A DNA stretch of 64,000 nucleotides, from assembly GCA_012959785.1 (NCBI GenBank), contig DUCM01000015.1, positions 1 through 64,000 of the forward strand, in the 5' to 3' direction. How positions within the stretch are numbered: the first letter of the stretch is position 1; the number at the start of each line of letters is the position of its first letter. Source of the stretch: Planctomycetota bacterium (GTDB taxonomy: Bacteria; Planctomycetota; UBA1135; GCA-002686595). The notes beneath the pieces are model-generated. The model made no database searches. It saw nothing but the letters and a program-made list of their open reading frames with translations, and was not told the DNA's origin. This document shows, piece after piece, positions 34,655-42,414 of the stretch. Made by a program: the position numbers and the translations under genes.

Positions 34655-35643
34655 GAGGCGGGCTCCAGATAGAGGGACAGGTCGAGGGCGGCTGCCGAGT
34701 GGGTCAGAGCGCCGATGGAGATGCGATCCACTCCGCAAGCAGCCACCTCCGCCACGCGTGCCTCGTCGATGCCACCGGAGGCTTCGATTTCCAGAGATCG
34801 GCCGCGCTGCTCGGCCAGCTCATGCAGGCCGGGTATGATCTCGCCCATCCGCTCGCTGCTCATGTTGTCGAGCAGCACGATGTCCGCCCCGCCGCGCACC
34901 GCGGCCTGGGCCTCCGGTTCATCGCGAGCTTCCACGGTCATGAGCGTGTCGGGTCCGAGCTTCTCGCGCAGGCGAGCACTGACAGCTTGCAAGGAATCCT
35001 CGGCGGCCATCTCCGTCGAGGCGAGGCCCTGTTCAGTCGATGCGAGACACAGGGCGAAGTGGTTTTCCTTGAGCATGGCCTGGTCGAAGAGGCCGAAGCG
35101 ATGGTTTTCGCCTCCGCCACAGCGCACGGCGTATTTTTCAAAGGCGCGCAGGCCGGGGGTGGTCTTGCGGGTGTCGAGGATCCGCGCGCGGCCCGCGGCC
35201 AACTCGACAAAGCGCGCCGTCAAGGTGGCCACGCCGCACATGCGTTGCATAAAATTGAGCGCCGTGCGCTCAGCGACCAAGAGCCCCTGGCCGTCGCCTG
35301 CCATGCGTGCGAGGAGCTGGCCCGCCGACACTCGCTCGCCATCGCGGACCAGAGCCTCGAACTTCAGCTCTTGGCAGCAGAGCGCCAAGCAGCCCTCGAA
35401 AACCGGCAGGCCTGCGATCACTCCCGCCTGCTTCGCCACCAAACGCCCACGGGCCGAGAGCCTCTCCGGAATGCAATGCTCGGAGGTCAAATCTCCACTT
35501 GCCAGGTCCTCGCGCAGGGCCGCCTCCAGGGCTGCCTTCTGAACCTCGGGCGGCAGGAGTTCGCGGAGGGCGTCTTCGCTGGCGGTCTGCACAGTGGGGC
35601 CAAGGTACGCTGCCCCCCGCCGGGGCACCACCTCCTCCCCCAC
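34651..35643 (-). CDS. nadC: Nicotinate-nucleotide pyrophosphorylase (quinolinate phosphoribosyltransferase)
   Basis: A 330-residue NadC. The motifs EDLASGDLTSE, ERTALNFMQRMCGVAT, ILDTRKTTPGLRAFEKYAV and CGGGENHRFGLFDQAMLKENH are textbook, as is LEIEASGGIDEARV near the C-terminus. It makes nicotinate mononucleotide from quinolinate and PRPP in de novo NAD synthesis. The GTG at 35643 gives a longer N-terminus than usual, and a GTG at about residue 18 is a reasonable alternative. The gene heads the nadC-RsbW-like-VanZ chain; nadA and nadB are not present here. Confidence 0.95.
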   Translation of the reverse strand: MGEEVVPRRGAAYLGPTVQTASEDALRELLPPEVQKAALEAALREDLASGDLTSEHCIPERLSARGRLVAKQAGVIAGLPVFEGCLALCCQELKFEALVRDGERVSAGQLLARMAGDGQGLLVAERTALNFMQRMCGVATLTARFVELAAGRARILDTRKTTPGLRAFEKYAVRCGGGENHRFGLFDQAMLKENHFALCLASTEQGLASTEMAAEDSLQAVSARLREKLGPDTLMTVEARDEPEAQAAVRGGADIVLLDNMSSERMGEIIPGLHELAEQRGRSLEIEASGGIDEARVAEVAACGVDRISIGALTHSAAALDLSLYLEPAS

Positions 35644-35697
35644 ATCCTCTGAATTCGGAGCGCAACCGCCGCGGCTGGGGTGCGTCCAGAGTAGGCC

Positions 35698-36069
35698 ATG
35701 GGCGATTCTTCAGCCGACCACCACCAGGAAACCACGAGTCCCGCCTGGCTGCTACTTCTCTGCGGCTGGCTGATCGTGGGTGCTGCCCGTGAGGCCTGGC
35801 GCAGCGAATTCCATGGCCGCCGCAATCCCGCTGCCCCTGTGGAACCGCTGCTCGACCTCGAAAGCGCCAGCGTGGCCGAATTGCGCGGTTTGCCAAGTAT
35901 CGGCCCGAGGCGGGCGACGGACTTCGCGCGCTTGCGATGGGCCTGGGAAGAGGGGCCAATGCCCCTGCAAGCCGTGCCCGGCATCGGCCCCCTGACGGCC
36001 GCCGCCGTGCGCGAAGCGCTGGGCCAGGAGCCCTCACCCGCCACGAATCAGGCCAACTTGGGCGAGTAG
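35698..36069 (+). CDS. ComEA-like helix-hairpin-helix protein
   Basis: A 123-residue protein with one N-terminal transmembrane helix (AWLLLLCGWLIVGAA, about 16-30). A pair of helix-hairpin-helix motifs follows (LDLESASVAELRGLPSIGPRRA and PLQAVPGIGPLTAAAVREAL), as in the DNA-binding domain of the competence protein ComEA. The HhH pair should bind DNA non-specifically outside the membrane. Its last 22 nt overlap the end of the MinD-like gene on the opposite strand. No other com genes are nearby. Confidence 0.85.
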   Translation: MGDSSADHHQETTSPAWLLLLCGWLIVGAAREAWRSEFHGRRNPAAPVEPLLDLESASVAELRGLPSIGPRRATDFARLRWAWEEGPMPLQAVPGIGPLTAAAVREALGQEPSPATNQANLGE

Positions 36070-36968
36070 GAGATGCGGCTCGCGAGTTGACGGCCCAGGC
36101 CGCGCTTGGGGAGCCGGGACATCTCTTCGAGGACTTGTAGGGCCAGGTGAGCGAGGGCGAGGGCCGCAGGGGAATCGGGTTCGTGGGAGACCACCGGCGC
36201 GCGGGCGTTGACCGCGCTCTGCACGGCATCGTCTTCGGGCACCCAGCCGATCCAGCGCGGCGTGCGGTGCAAGAAACGCTGGCAGACACCCTCAATGCGA
36301 TGCACCACCGAGGCGGCTTCGTCAAAGCTGTGGGCACGGTTGACCACGAGCAGGGGCTGGCATTCGGGTGTGCCGCGCAGGAGTACCTTGATGAAGGCGT
36401 AAGCGTCAGTCATGGCGGTCACATCGGGGGTCGTGACGATCACCACTAGATCCGCCGCTGCCGCAAAGGCCAGGGTCTGGTTCGAAATGCCCGCAGCCGA
36501 GTCCACGAGGAGATGGGCGTAGTCCGATTCGAGCTCCTCGATGGCCAGGGCGATCTTGTGCAGTTCGGCGCTCGAGAGCTCGGCCATGTTCGAGACCCCC
36601 GAGCCGGCGGCGATCAAGTCCAGGCTCTCGGAGCAGTGCGAGAGAATCTCGGTAGCGGTGGCGGAGCCCGCCACGAGTTCGACAAAGGAGGCTACGGGTG
36701 AAATTCCCTGGAGGATATGGGCATTGCCGATGCCCATGTCGGCGTCACAGATCAGGGTGCGGCCGCGGGGCATGATGCAGGTCGCGAGGGAAGCGCTGAA
36801 GACCGACTTGCCCGTGCCACCCTTGCCGCTGGCGACGCAGACGGAACTGGCCCGCGCGCCGGTGAGGCAAGCGCCCACTGTCCCACCCCCATCGAGGTCC
36901 GCGGGGGTGTCGCTAGTGATGCTGGAGCGCCGTTGGCGCCAGATCCGGCGGGCCGTTTCCCAACTCAT
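36048..36968 (-). CDS. MinD/FlhG-like P-loop ATPase
   Basis: A 306-residue deviant Walker A ATPase: SGKGGTGKSVFSASLA (K49 and K54), CDADMGIGNAHILQG (switch I) and LLVDSAAGISNQTLAF (Walker B). It resembles FlhG/MinD2 (YlxH) more than plasmid ParA. FlhG sets flagellar number and position; other MinD-like proteins position various machines. The short, basic N-terminus (TARRIWRQRR) could act as an activator-type helix. No flagellar genes are seen in this window, so the cargo is unknown. Confidence 0.82.
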   Translation of the reverse strand: MSWETARRIWRQRRSSITSDTPADLDGGGTVGACLTGARASSVCVASGKGGTGKSVFSASLATCIMPRGRTLICDADMGIGNAHILQGISPVASFVELVAGSATATEILSHCSESLDLIAAGSGVSNMAELSSAELHKIALAIEELESDYAHLLVDSAAGISNQTLAFAAAADLVVIVTTPDVTAMTDAYAFIKVLLRGTPECQPLLVVNRAHSFDEAASVVHRIEGVCQRFLHRTPRWIGWVPEDDAVQSAVNARAPVVSHEPDSPAALALAHLALQVLEEMSRLPKRGLGRQLASRISYSPKLA

Positions 36969-37133
36969 GTAGAGCTACACTGGAGAAGGATTCACTGAAC
37001 GGGTGGCTCCTGACAGGGGCAAACTCGAAAGGAGGGCGCCAGAGGCAGGATGACTCAATTCAGGCTGCCGTGCCGCAAAGCCCGTTCCAAGCACGGAACG
37101 CAGAAGTCAGGGCCTGAATGCGAATTTGGGAAA

Positions 37134-37170
37134 AATCAGGGCCCGTGAGGGCCCTTCTTGGGCCCTGATT
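37134..37170. promoter_or_regulatory. Perfect 11-bp inverted repeat in the intergenic region
   Basis: AATCAGGGCCC and GGGCCCTGATT flank a 15-nt spacer that itself contains a GGGCCC core. The element lies between the end of the 315-residue gene (minus) and the start of the MinD-like gene (minus). It could be a factor-independent hairpin for the upstream-oriented transcript or a dimeric operator. Another small hairpin (CGTTCC...GGAACG, 37083-37100) is close by. Confidence 0.55.
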
Positions 37171-37251
37171 CGCACCAAGACGGGCCGCTCCCGCGCCCTA
37201 GCAGCGGGTTTGGGGCGCCCAGGGCGTGCGGGATGTGGCATCGGAGAGGGC

Positions 37252-38199
37252 CTAGTCGTAGAAGGCCGCCAATTCCTCGGCGCTGAGCAGCGGAGCAGGC
37301 TGGGCGGGGCGCAATTCGACCTGCCGCAACTCGGATTGCTCGTCCTCGGCTTCATCATCAGACGGCTCTTGGGCCCCCAACTCCAACTCTGGCTCCTCGA
37401 TCGGCGTCTCCAGCTTTCGGATCAAGAGCTCGCTCGTCAGGTGGAATTGCACCTCGTCGAGCACCTCGTCGAGCTCCTCTTCAGCGCAGACGATGTGGGT
37501 CGTGTCACAGCCATCGAGGCGCACTTCGAGGTGCTCGGGCGTGCAGCGCAACTCGCAAAGGAGGTCCGCGCCAAAGTCGCCCACCAGCACACGGTCGCGA
37601 TCCACAGCCCACTCGACGGACTGGTGAACCCGCGTCAAGCGCTTCACCAAGTCGAGGGCCAGATCCAAACACTCGAGGGGCACAGCTTCGAAGAAAGCGC
37701 GCAGAGGTTCCCGCGCTGCCCAGGAGGGCAGGGGCACGGCGGGCTCACCGCAAACGGTGACGAGGCGCTCGAGCTGGGTCGAGCTGCCGCTGGCCGTGGA
37801 GAGTTCATGGGGCACGGCGAGCCAGAAATCCGCGCCGTCGAAGAGCGTCGCCAGCCGCGTGCGCAAGTTCGTGCTGAAGCTCTCCCCAACGAGAACAACC
37901 TCGGGCGTCGCCGTGCAGGAAGCATCGTCCCCAAGGTAGTCACCGATCAGCGCCTCGTGAGTGCGTGCGAAGGCGAGACTGTCGAGGGCGCGCAGGGCGA
38001 CTTCGTCTTCGTCTCTGCCCACCAGCGAGATCAAGAAGCAACGGCCCTCACCACGGGCCAAGAGATCGGCCACCGCCCGACCGTCGTAACGCAAGCCGCG
38101 CTCGCAGACCTCGAAATCGGCCAAGGTGGCGGCAAAGGCAAGTTCAACGCGCTCCAGAAGGGGGGACATGGTGCTGTCTCGTTCAGAAAGATCCATCAT
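37252..38199 (-). CDS. Conserved-looking hypothetical protein, acidic C-terminus
   Basis: A 315-residue protein that I do not recognise. Its ATG at 38199 overlaps the ruvC stop as ATGA, which makes it a genuine coupled gene; a second ATG is 10 codons further. The body (about 10-255) has mixed alpha/beta character with no transmembrane segment or leader. The C-terminal 60 residues are very acidic (EEPELELGAQEPSDDEAEDE) and the chain ends in LLSAEELAAFYD, reminiscent of short docking peptides that follow a disordered linker. The coupling suggests a role beside Holliday-junction processing, but that is only an inference. Confidence 0.7.
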   Translation of the reverse strand: MMDLSERDSTMSPLLERVELAFAATLADFEVCERGLRYDGRAVADLLARGEGRCFLISLVGRDEDEVALRALDSLAFARTHEALIGDYLGDDASCTATPEVVLVGESFSTNLRTRLATLFDGADFWLAVPHELSTASGSSTQLERLVTVCGEPAVPLPSWAAREPLRAFFEAVPLECLDLALDLVKRLTRVHQSVEWAVDRDRVLVGDFGADLLCELRCTPEHLEVRLDGCDTTHIVCAEEELDEVLDEVQFHLTSELLIRKLETPIEEPELELGAQEPSDDEAEDEQSELRQVELRPAQPAPLLSAEELAAFYD

Positions 38200-38768
38200 G
38201 GTTGCAGGCGGGATTTGGAAGTGCTTCGCGCCAGGAGGTCGGCCGTGCGACTGCGCTGAGCAAAGGCGAGAGCCAGGGAAAGGGCGTCGGTCACATCCAA
38301 GGGCTCGGGCGGCTCGGCCAGCCCCAGCATGTTGGCCACGATGGCGGCGGTCTGTTCCTTGGATGCGTTGCCATTGCCGATCAGGGTTTTCTTGGCCACG
38401 GCTGGCGCGTATTGCTCCACCCTGGCACCAGTCAGAGCTGCCGCCGCAAGGATCACGCCACGCGCCTCGCCGATGCGCAGGGCCGACTGCACATTGACGG
38501 CGGCAAAGGCGCTCTCCACCACCACCACCTTGGGGCGCAAGCGCTCCAGGAGACGGTCGGTTTCACGGCGCAGGGAAGCCAGGCGCAGGGGCACATCGCG
38601 GCCCCCCGTGGGGCGGAGAACCCCTGCGGCGAGAAGTCGCGGGCCATCGGCGGCCTCCACGATGGCCCCGTAGCCACACACCCGCGTACCTGGATCGATA
38701 CCCAGGATGATCTCCCAGGGGCAATCGGCGGGGACGCTTTCCAGCTTGGCGGGGTCGGACGAAGTCAT
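38196..38768 (-). CDS. ruvC: Holliday junction endodeoxyribonuclease RuvC
   Basis: From ATG at 38768 the product has 190 residues. The four acidic catalytic residues of RuvC are present: D25 (GIDPGTRVCGYG), E85 (VVVVESAF), D158 and D161 (LDVTDALSLAL). VKKT-type block VAKKTLIGNGNASKEQ is typical. RuvC cuts Holliday junctions symmetrically together with RuvAB. ruvA and ruvB are not in the window. The frame is open to 39434 over the ispD gene and is a shadow there. It is divergent from ispD with a 67-nt gap. Confidence 0.95.
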   Translation of the reverse strand: MTSSDPAKLESVPADCPWEIILGIDPGTRVCGYGAIVEAADGPRLLAAGVLRPTGGRDVPLRLASLRRETDRLLERLRPKVVVVESAFAAVNVQSALRIGEARGVILAAAALTGARVEQYAPAVAKKTLIGNGNASKEQTAAIVANMLGLAEPPEPLDVTDALSLALAFAQRSRTADLLARSTSKSRLQP

Positions 38769-38835
38769 GGGGTAGAGACTGTCGCGAGCGTACCCTTGCG
38801 GGTCGGCCAACTGTAGGCTGCGAGGTGAACTCCCC

Positions 38836-39579
38836 ATGACCCGGTCCATCCACCCTGATTCCCCCGACACGCGAACCTGCGCCATTATCGTCGCTGCGGG
38901 TGATTCGGAGCGTCTGGGCCTGGTGCAGGGCCGCCGCAAACCCCTATTGGAAATCGAGGGCAAGAGTCTGCTCGAGCACGCCGCCGCGTCCTTCGACGCC
39001 TGCCGAGCGGTGACCCGCTTGGTCATCGTGGCCCAAGCCCGCGACCACGACGCCATCTCGAAGCTGGCGCAGGTGAAGGGGGCTTTCGCCAAGCTCACGC
39101 GCTTGGTGGAGGGCGGCGCTACCCGCTCCGACTCGGTGCGCGCGGGAGTGGCCGCCGCAGGAACAGAGATCCGACTGGTGGCCATCCACGATGCCGCGCG
39201 GCCCCTGGTGACACCAAAAATCATCACTGCCGCCATCGATCTCGCCGCCCGCGAGGGAGCTGCCCTGGTGGCGCTGCCGGTGACCGACACGATCAAGCGC
39301 GCCGATCCCGAAGGGCGCTCGGCAAAGACCCTGGAACGAGCCGGGCTCTGGTCCGCCCAGACGCCCCAGGTCTTCGTACGCCAGCAGTTCCAGGAACTTC
39401 TCGAACGGGCCGCGGCGGATGGGTTCACCCCCACCGACGACGCCGCCCTCTTCGAGCACTACTGCGGGCCCGTGCCGATTTCGCCTGGGGACCCCTCAAA
39501 CTTGAAGATCACCTGTCCCGCCGACCTCGACCTCGCCACCGCGCTCTTCGCGCGGCGCCACCTTGGAGACACGCCATGA
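38836..39579 (+). CDS. ispD: 2-C-methyl-D-erythritol 4-phosphate cytidylyltransferase
   Basis: A 247-residue IspD of the MEP isoprenoid pathway, which joins CTP and MEP to form CDP-ME. The nucleotide-binding stretch IIVAAGDSERLGLVQGRRKPLL, VEGGATRSDSVRAGV, LVAIHDAARPLVTP and AQTPQVF are family signatures, as is TDDAALFE near the end. A GAGGTGA ribosome binding site lies just before the ATG. The stop overlaps the start of ispF as ATGA, the common bacterial arrangement. Confidence 0.95.
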   Translation: MTRSIHPDSPDTRTCAIIVAAGDSERLGLVQGRRKPLLEIEGKSLLEHAAASFDACRAVTRLVIVAQARDHDAISKLAQVKGAFAKLTRLVEGGATRSDSVRAGVAAAGTEIRLVAIHDAARPLVTPKIITAAIDLAAREGAALVALPVTDTIKRADPEGRSAKTLERAGLWSAQTPQVFVRQQFQELLERAAADGFTPTDDAALFEHYCGPVPISPGDPSNLKITCPADLDLATALFARRHLGDTP

Positions 39580-40061
39580 CCCTGCGCATCGGCCTGGGCT
39601 TTGACCTGCATCGCCTGGTGCAGGGCCGCCCCTGCACCCTCGGCGGCGTGCAACTCGACCACCCAGCCGGCCCCGAGGGCCATTCCGATGGGGACGCGGT
39701 GTTGCACGCTGTCGCCGATGCGCTCCTGGGCGCGGCCGGGCTCGACGATCTCGGCAGCCTCTTTCCCGACAGCGAGGCGCGCTGGAAGGACGCTGACAGC
39801 GCCGAACTCTTGGGCGAAGTGCAAAACCGCGTGCAGGCCGCGGGCTGGCGGGTCACAAGCCTCGACATCGTGATCGCCACCGAAGGGCCGCGCATCGCTC
39901 CCGCGCGAGCAGCCATGCGGGCGCGTATCGCCGAGTTGCTGGACGCCGACCCCGACGCCGTCAATGTCAAGGGCAAGAGCCTGGAAGGGCTCGGCGCCCT
40001 GGCGGGCGGCGCTGGCGTTGCTGTGCAGGCGGTTTGTCTGCTCTCCCAGCACGCGGACTGA
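39576..40061 (+). CDS. ispF: 2-C-methyl-D-erythritol 2,4-cyclodiphosphate synthase
   Basis: A 161-residue IspF, which cyclises CDP-ME 2-phosphate to MEcPP. Zinc ligands are intact: RIGLGFDLHRL (Asp, His) and GHSDGDAVLHAVADALLG (His). LGSLFPDS is also typical. The C-terminal block usually reads VKATT.EGLGF.GRGEG. Here it is VNVKGKSLEGLGALAGGAGV, so the Thr-Thr pair and the Arg-Glu are replaced. The length is normal. Either this lineage tolerates the change or the CMP-binding edge differs. Translationally coupled to ispD. Confidence 0.93.
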   Translation: MTLRIGLGFDLHRLVQGRPCTLGGVQLDHPAGPEGHSDGDAVLHAVADALLGAAGLDDLGSLFPDSEARWKDADSAELLGEVQNRVQAAGWRVTSLDIVIATEGPRIAPARAAMRARIAELLDADPDAVNVKGKSLEGLGALAGGAGVAVQAVCLLSQHAD

Positions 40062-40165
40062 ATAATTCTCTCGCATTCACACGGTCTTCACAGAGGATCG
40101 AAACAGTCTGGTCTCACAGCCAAACACGCGAGCTCACGCTCACCAAGACCCCAATTTCTGAACCC

Positions 40166-41419
40166 ATGCATTCCAGGATCAAAAAACTGCTCCTCGCATC
40201 CACCCTACTCCTCTTGCCCGTGACTATCGCGTCGGCTGGCGAGCTCAAAGCTCCCGAAGCTTCACCGGCAGTGCTCAGCCATCCCGCTGAAGTCAAACTG
40301 AAAGTCTCCTACAAGAACGGCCTCACCATCGGCAGCGCCGACGGAAGCTCGGAAGTCAAGTTCGGTGGCCGAGTCTTCAGCGACTGGGCCTGGTTCTCCG
40401 CAGAGGATGCCCTGCCACACAGCCCCAACGGCACGGAGATTCGCGCCGCGCGGATCTACCTCAAGGGCAACCTCGATGAGAATGTCTTCTTCAAGGTCAA
40501 CTACGACTTCGCCTCCACCAAGGAAATGGACGGAGGGCCGGGGTTCAAGGATGTCTACATGGGGCTGAAGAATGTGCCCGTGGTGCAGAATGTGAAAGTC
40601 GGCCACTTCTGGGAGCCCATGGGCATCGAAACGGTCACGAGCTCGAAGTACATCACCTTCATGGAGCGCTCCTTGACAAGCGCGCTGACACCCGCGCGCA
40701 ACTCAGGCATCCAGGCCCTTGGAACTGGCGCCGACAATCGCCTGACCTACGCCGCCGGCGTGTTTCGCGACAGCGACAAGTTCGGCAAGGACACTGGCAG
40801 CGGACACTACGCATTCACTGGCCGCGTGACCTATGTGCCCAGCACCAACGAGGATCACACCCAGATGATTCACCTGGGGCTCTCGGCCAGCCATCGCAAG
40901 CTGAATGGCGTGGATGCGAGCTTTGCCCTGCGGCCCGAGTCACACCTGGCGGCGAAATACATCGATTTTGATGTGATCCCGGCCGAAAGCACCAACATGG
41001 TCGGCCTCGAGTGGGCCTCGGTACACGGCCCCTTCTACACCCAGGCCGAGTACCTGATGATCGATGTCGACGGCGAAAGCGGCGGCGTCAGCCCCAGCTT
41101 TTCGAGCTATTACGCCCAGGCCTCCTGGTTCGCCACCGGCGAATCCAAGTCCTACTCGGCGAGCGGCGCCAGCTTTGGTCGCGTGAAGCCCCAGAACCCC
41201 TGGGGTTCGGCGGGCTGGGGAGCCCTGGAACTGGCCCTGCGCTACTCGGCCGCCGACCTCCGCGACGAGGGTCTCGGCGATGAATTGACCGACATCACTT
41301 TCGGCGTGAACTGGTACCTCACCTCCCACGCCCGGGTGATGGCCAACTATGTCAACTCGGACCTCGACAGCGGCGGCAGCTCCGACGCTGTCATGCTGCG
41401 CTTCCAGATCGACTTCTAG
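40166..41419 (+). CDS. OprP/OprO-type phosphate-selective porin
   Basis: From ATG at 40166 the product has 417 residues, with a signal peptide (KKLLLASTLLLLPVTIASA). The mature part is a 16-strand barrel of the phosphate-selective porin O/P family: GRVFSDWAWFS, RAARIYLKGNLDENVFFKVNYDF, KVGHFWEPMGIETVTSSKYITFMERSL split over three blocks, and GVNWYLTSHARVMANYV. The chain ends in the C-terminal phenylalanine required for outer-membrane insertion (LRFQIDF). Likely role: anion or phosphate uptake. The frame is open upstream to 40034 inside ispF, but without leader character. Confidence 0.92.
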   Translation: MHSRIKKLLLASTLLLLPVTIASAGELKAPEASPAVLSHPAEVKLKVSYKNGLTIGSADGSSEVKFGGRVFSDWAWFSAEDALPHSPNGTEIRAARIYLKGNLDENVFFKVNYDFASTKEMDGGPGFKDVYMGLKNVPVVQNVKVGHFWEPMGIETVTSSKYITFMERSLTSALTPARNSGIQALGTGADNRLTYAAGVFRDSDKFGKDTGSGHYAFTGRVTYVPSTNEDHTQMIHLGLSASHRKLNGVDASFALRPESHLAAKYIDFDVIPAESTNMVGLEWASVHGPFYTQAEYLMIDVDGESGGVSPSFSSYYAQASWFATGESKSYSASGASFGRVKPQNPWGSAGWGALELALRYSAADLRDEGLGDELTDITFGVNWYLTSHARVMANYVNSDLDSGGSSDAVMLRFQIDF

Positions 41420-42331
41420 TCACTCGTCCTGAGCGCCCTGCCCCGTTTCGTTTGAAGGGGGCAGGTCGGCCAGGATGGATTCAACCAGCCTGCGCGCGTC
41501 GATGAAGCCGCCGCCCCACTGCGAGTCGAAATCGCGGGTCACGCCCTCAGCCAGCAGGGCATCGAGATCAAGGCTCCGGGCGGCGCCTGCGCGCACCCTC
41601 GCAACGATGGTCTTCAGCATCTCCAAGTAGGCCAGCAGCCCACGAAGATCTGTGGCTTGGCCGTGACCCGGGATCACCCACGCATCTTCGGGAGCCCAGG
41701 AGATAACCCCCTCCACGGCATCGATCAGCCCCTGGGCGCTGCCGCCAGAGGAGATGTCGATGAAGGGGTAGCCGCCGGAGAAGTAGGTGTCGCCCATGTG
41801 AATCACGCGGGCCTCCTTGAAGTACACGATGGTATCTCCGTCGGTGTGAGCCCGGGGCGCGTGAATCAAGTGCAGCTCTTCGCCGCCGAAGTAGATCTTG
41901 AGGCCCGTCTTGAACAGCACCACGGGCAAAGCGGCACGGGGTGTATCGTTGAGAACTCGGCCGCCTATCTCGCTATCTCCTTCAAGGCGCCGACGCACAT
42001 TCAGATGGGCGAAGATCTGGGCCGTAGAGGCGAAGTGGGCATTACCCCCTGTGTGATCCGGGTGCCAATGAGTGTTGATCAGGTAGACAGGCCCGCCGCC
42101 TCCCAAGGCCACCACCGCAGCCTCGTTCTCGGGGGCCACATCAGCGAACTGGGCGTCCACCATCAAGGATCCAGCAGCGTTCACCAGAACCCCAATGTTG
42201 CCGCCCTTGTTGCTGATGTATGAGACGCCGCCGCGCACGGCATGGGTCTCTTGCGGCTGGGCCAACCAGCTAATTCCAAGCAGAGCGCAAAAGGCAAGGG
42301 GCGGGGCGAGGGGGGATCGTAGGAGCTTCAT
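41420..42331 (-). CDS. Exported metallo-beta-lactamase-fold hydrolase
   Basis: A 303-residue protein with leader MKLLRSPLAPPLAFCALLG. The MBL metal motif HxHxDH is present as NTHWHPDHTGGN, with other ligands in APRAHTDGDTIVYF and WVIPGHGQATD. The closest patterns are exported MBL proteins such as SoxH/quinoprotein-relay types. Substrate unknown. It is not evidently a true beta-lactamase, as no antibiotic context exists. It converges on the porin gene with no gap between the two stops and is divergent from the MFS gene. Confidence 0.87.
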   Translation of the reverse strand: MKLLRSPLAPPLAFCALLGISWLAQPQETHAVRGGVSYISNKGGNIGVLVNAAGSLMVDAQFADVAPENEAAVVALGGGGPVYLINTHWHPDHTGGNAHFASTAQIFAHLNVRRRLEGDSEIGGRVLNDTPRAALPVVLFKTGLKIYFGGEELHLIHAPRAHTDGDTIVYFKEARVIHMGDTYFSGGYPFIDISSGGSAQGLIDAVEGVISWAPEDAWVIPGHGQATDLRGLLAYLEMLKTIVARVRAGAARSLDLDALLAEGVTRDFDSQWGGGFIDARRLVESILADLPPSNETGQGAQDE

Positions 42332-42414
42332 GAAGTCGTGGAATGCTCGTTGAAAATGGAATCGCCTGAACTGGCACTCTCGGGGCGCGGCAGCGCAGCA
42401 TACAATCCCGCGCC

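Noticed and set aside
36048-36968. Plasmid ParA partition gene
   Set aside because: Switch regions fit FlhG/MinD better, no ParB or parS-like repeats are adjacent, and the neighbours are housekeeping genes.
38769-39434. N-terminal extension of ruvC
   Set aside because: It is the antisense shadow of ispD; RuvC starts at 38768 with normal length.
41420-42331. Antibiotic-resistance beta-lactamase
   Set aside because: It has the metal-binding fold but resembles exported general MBL hydrolases and sits without resistance context.
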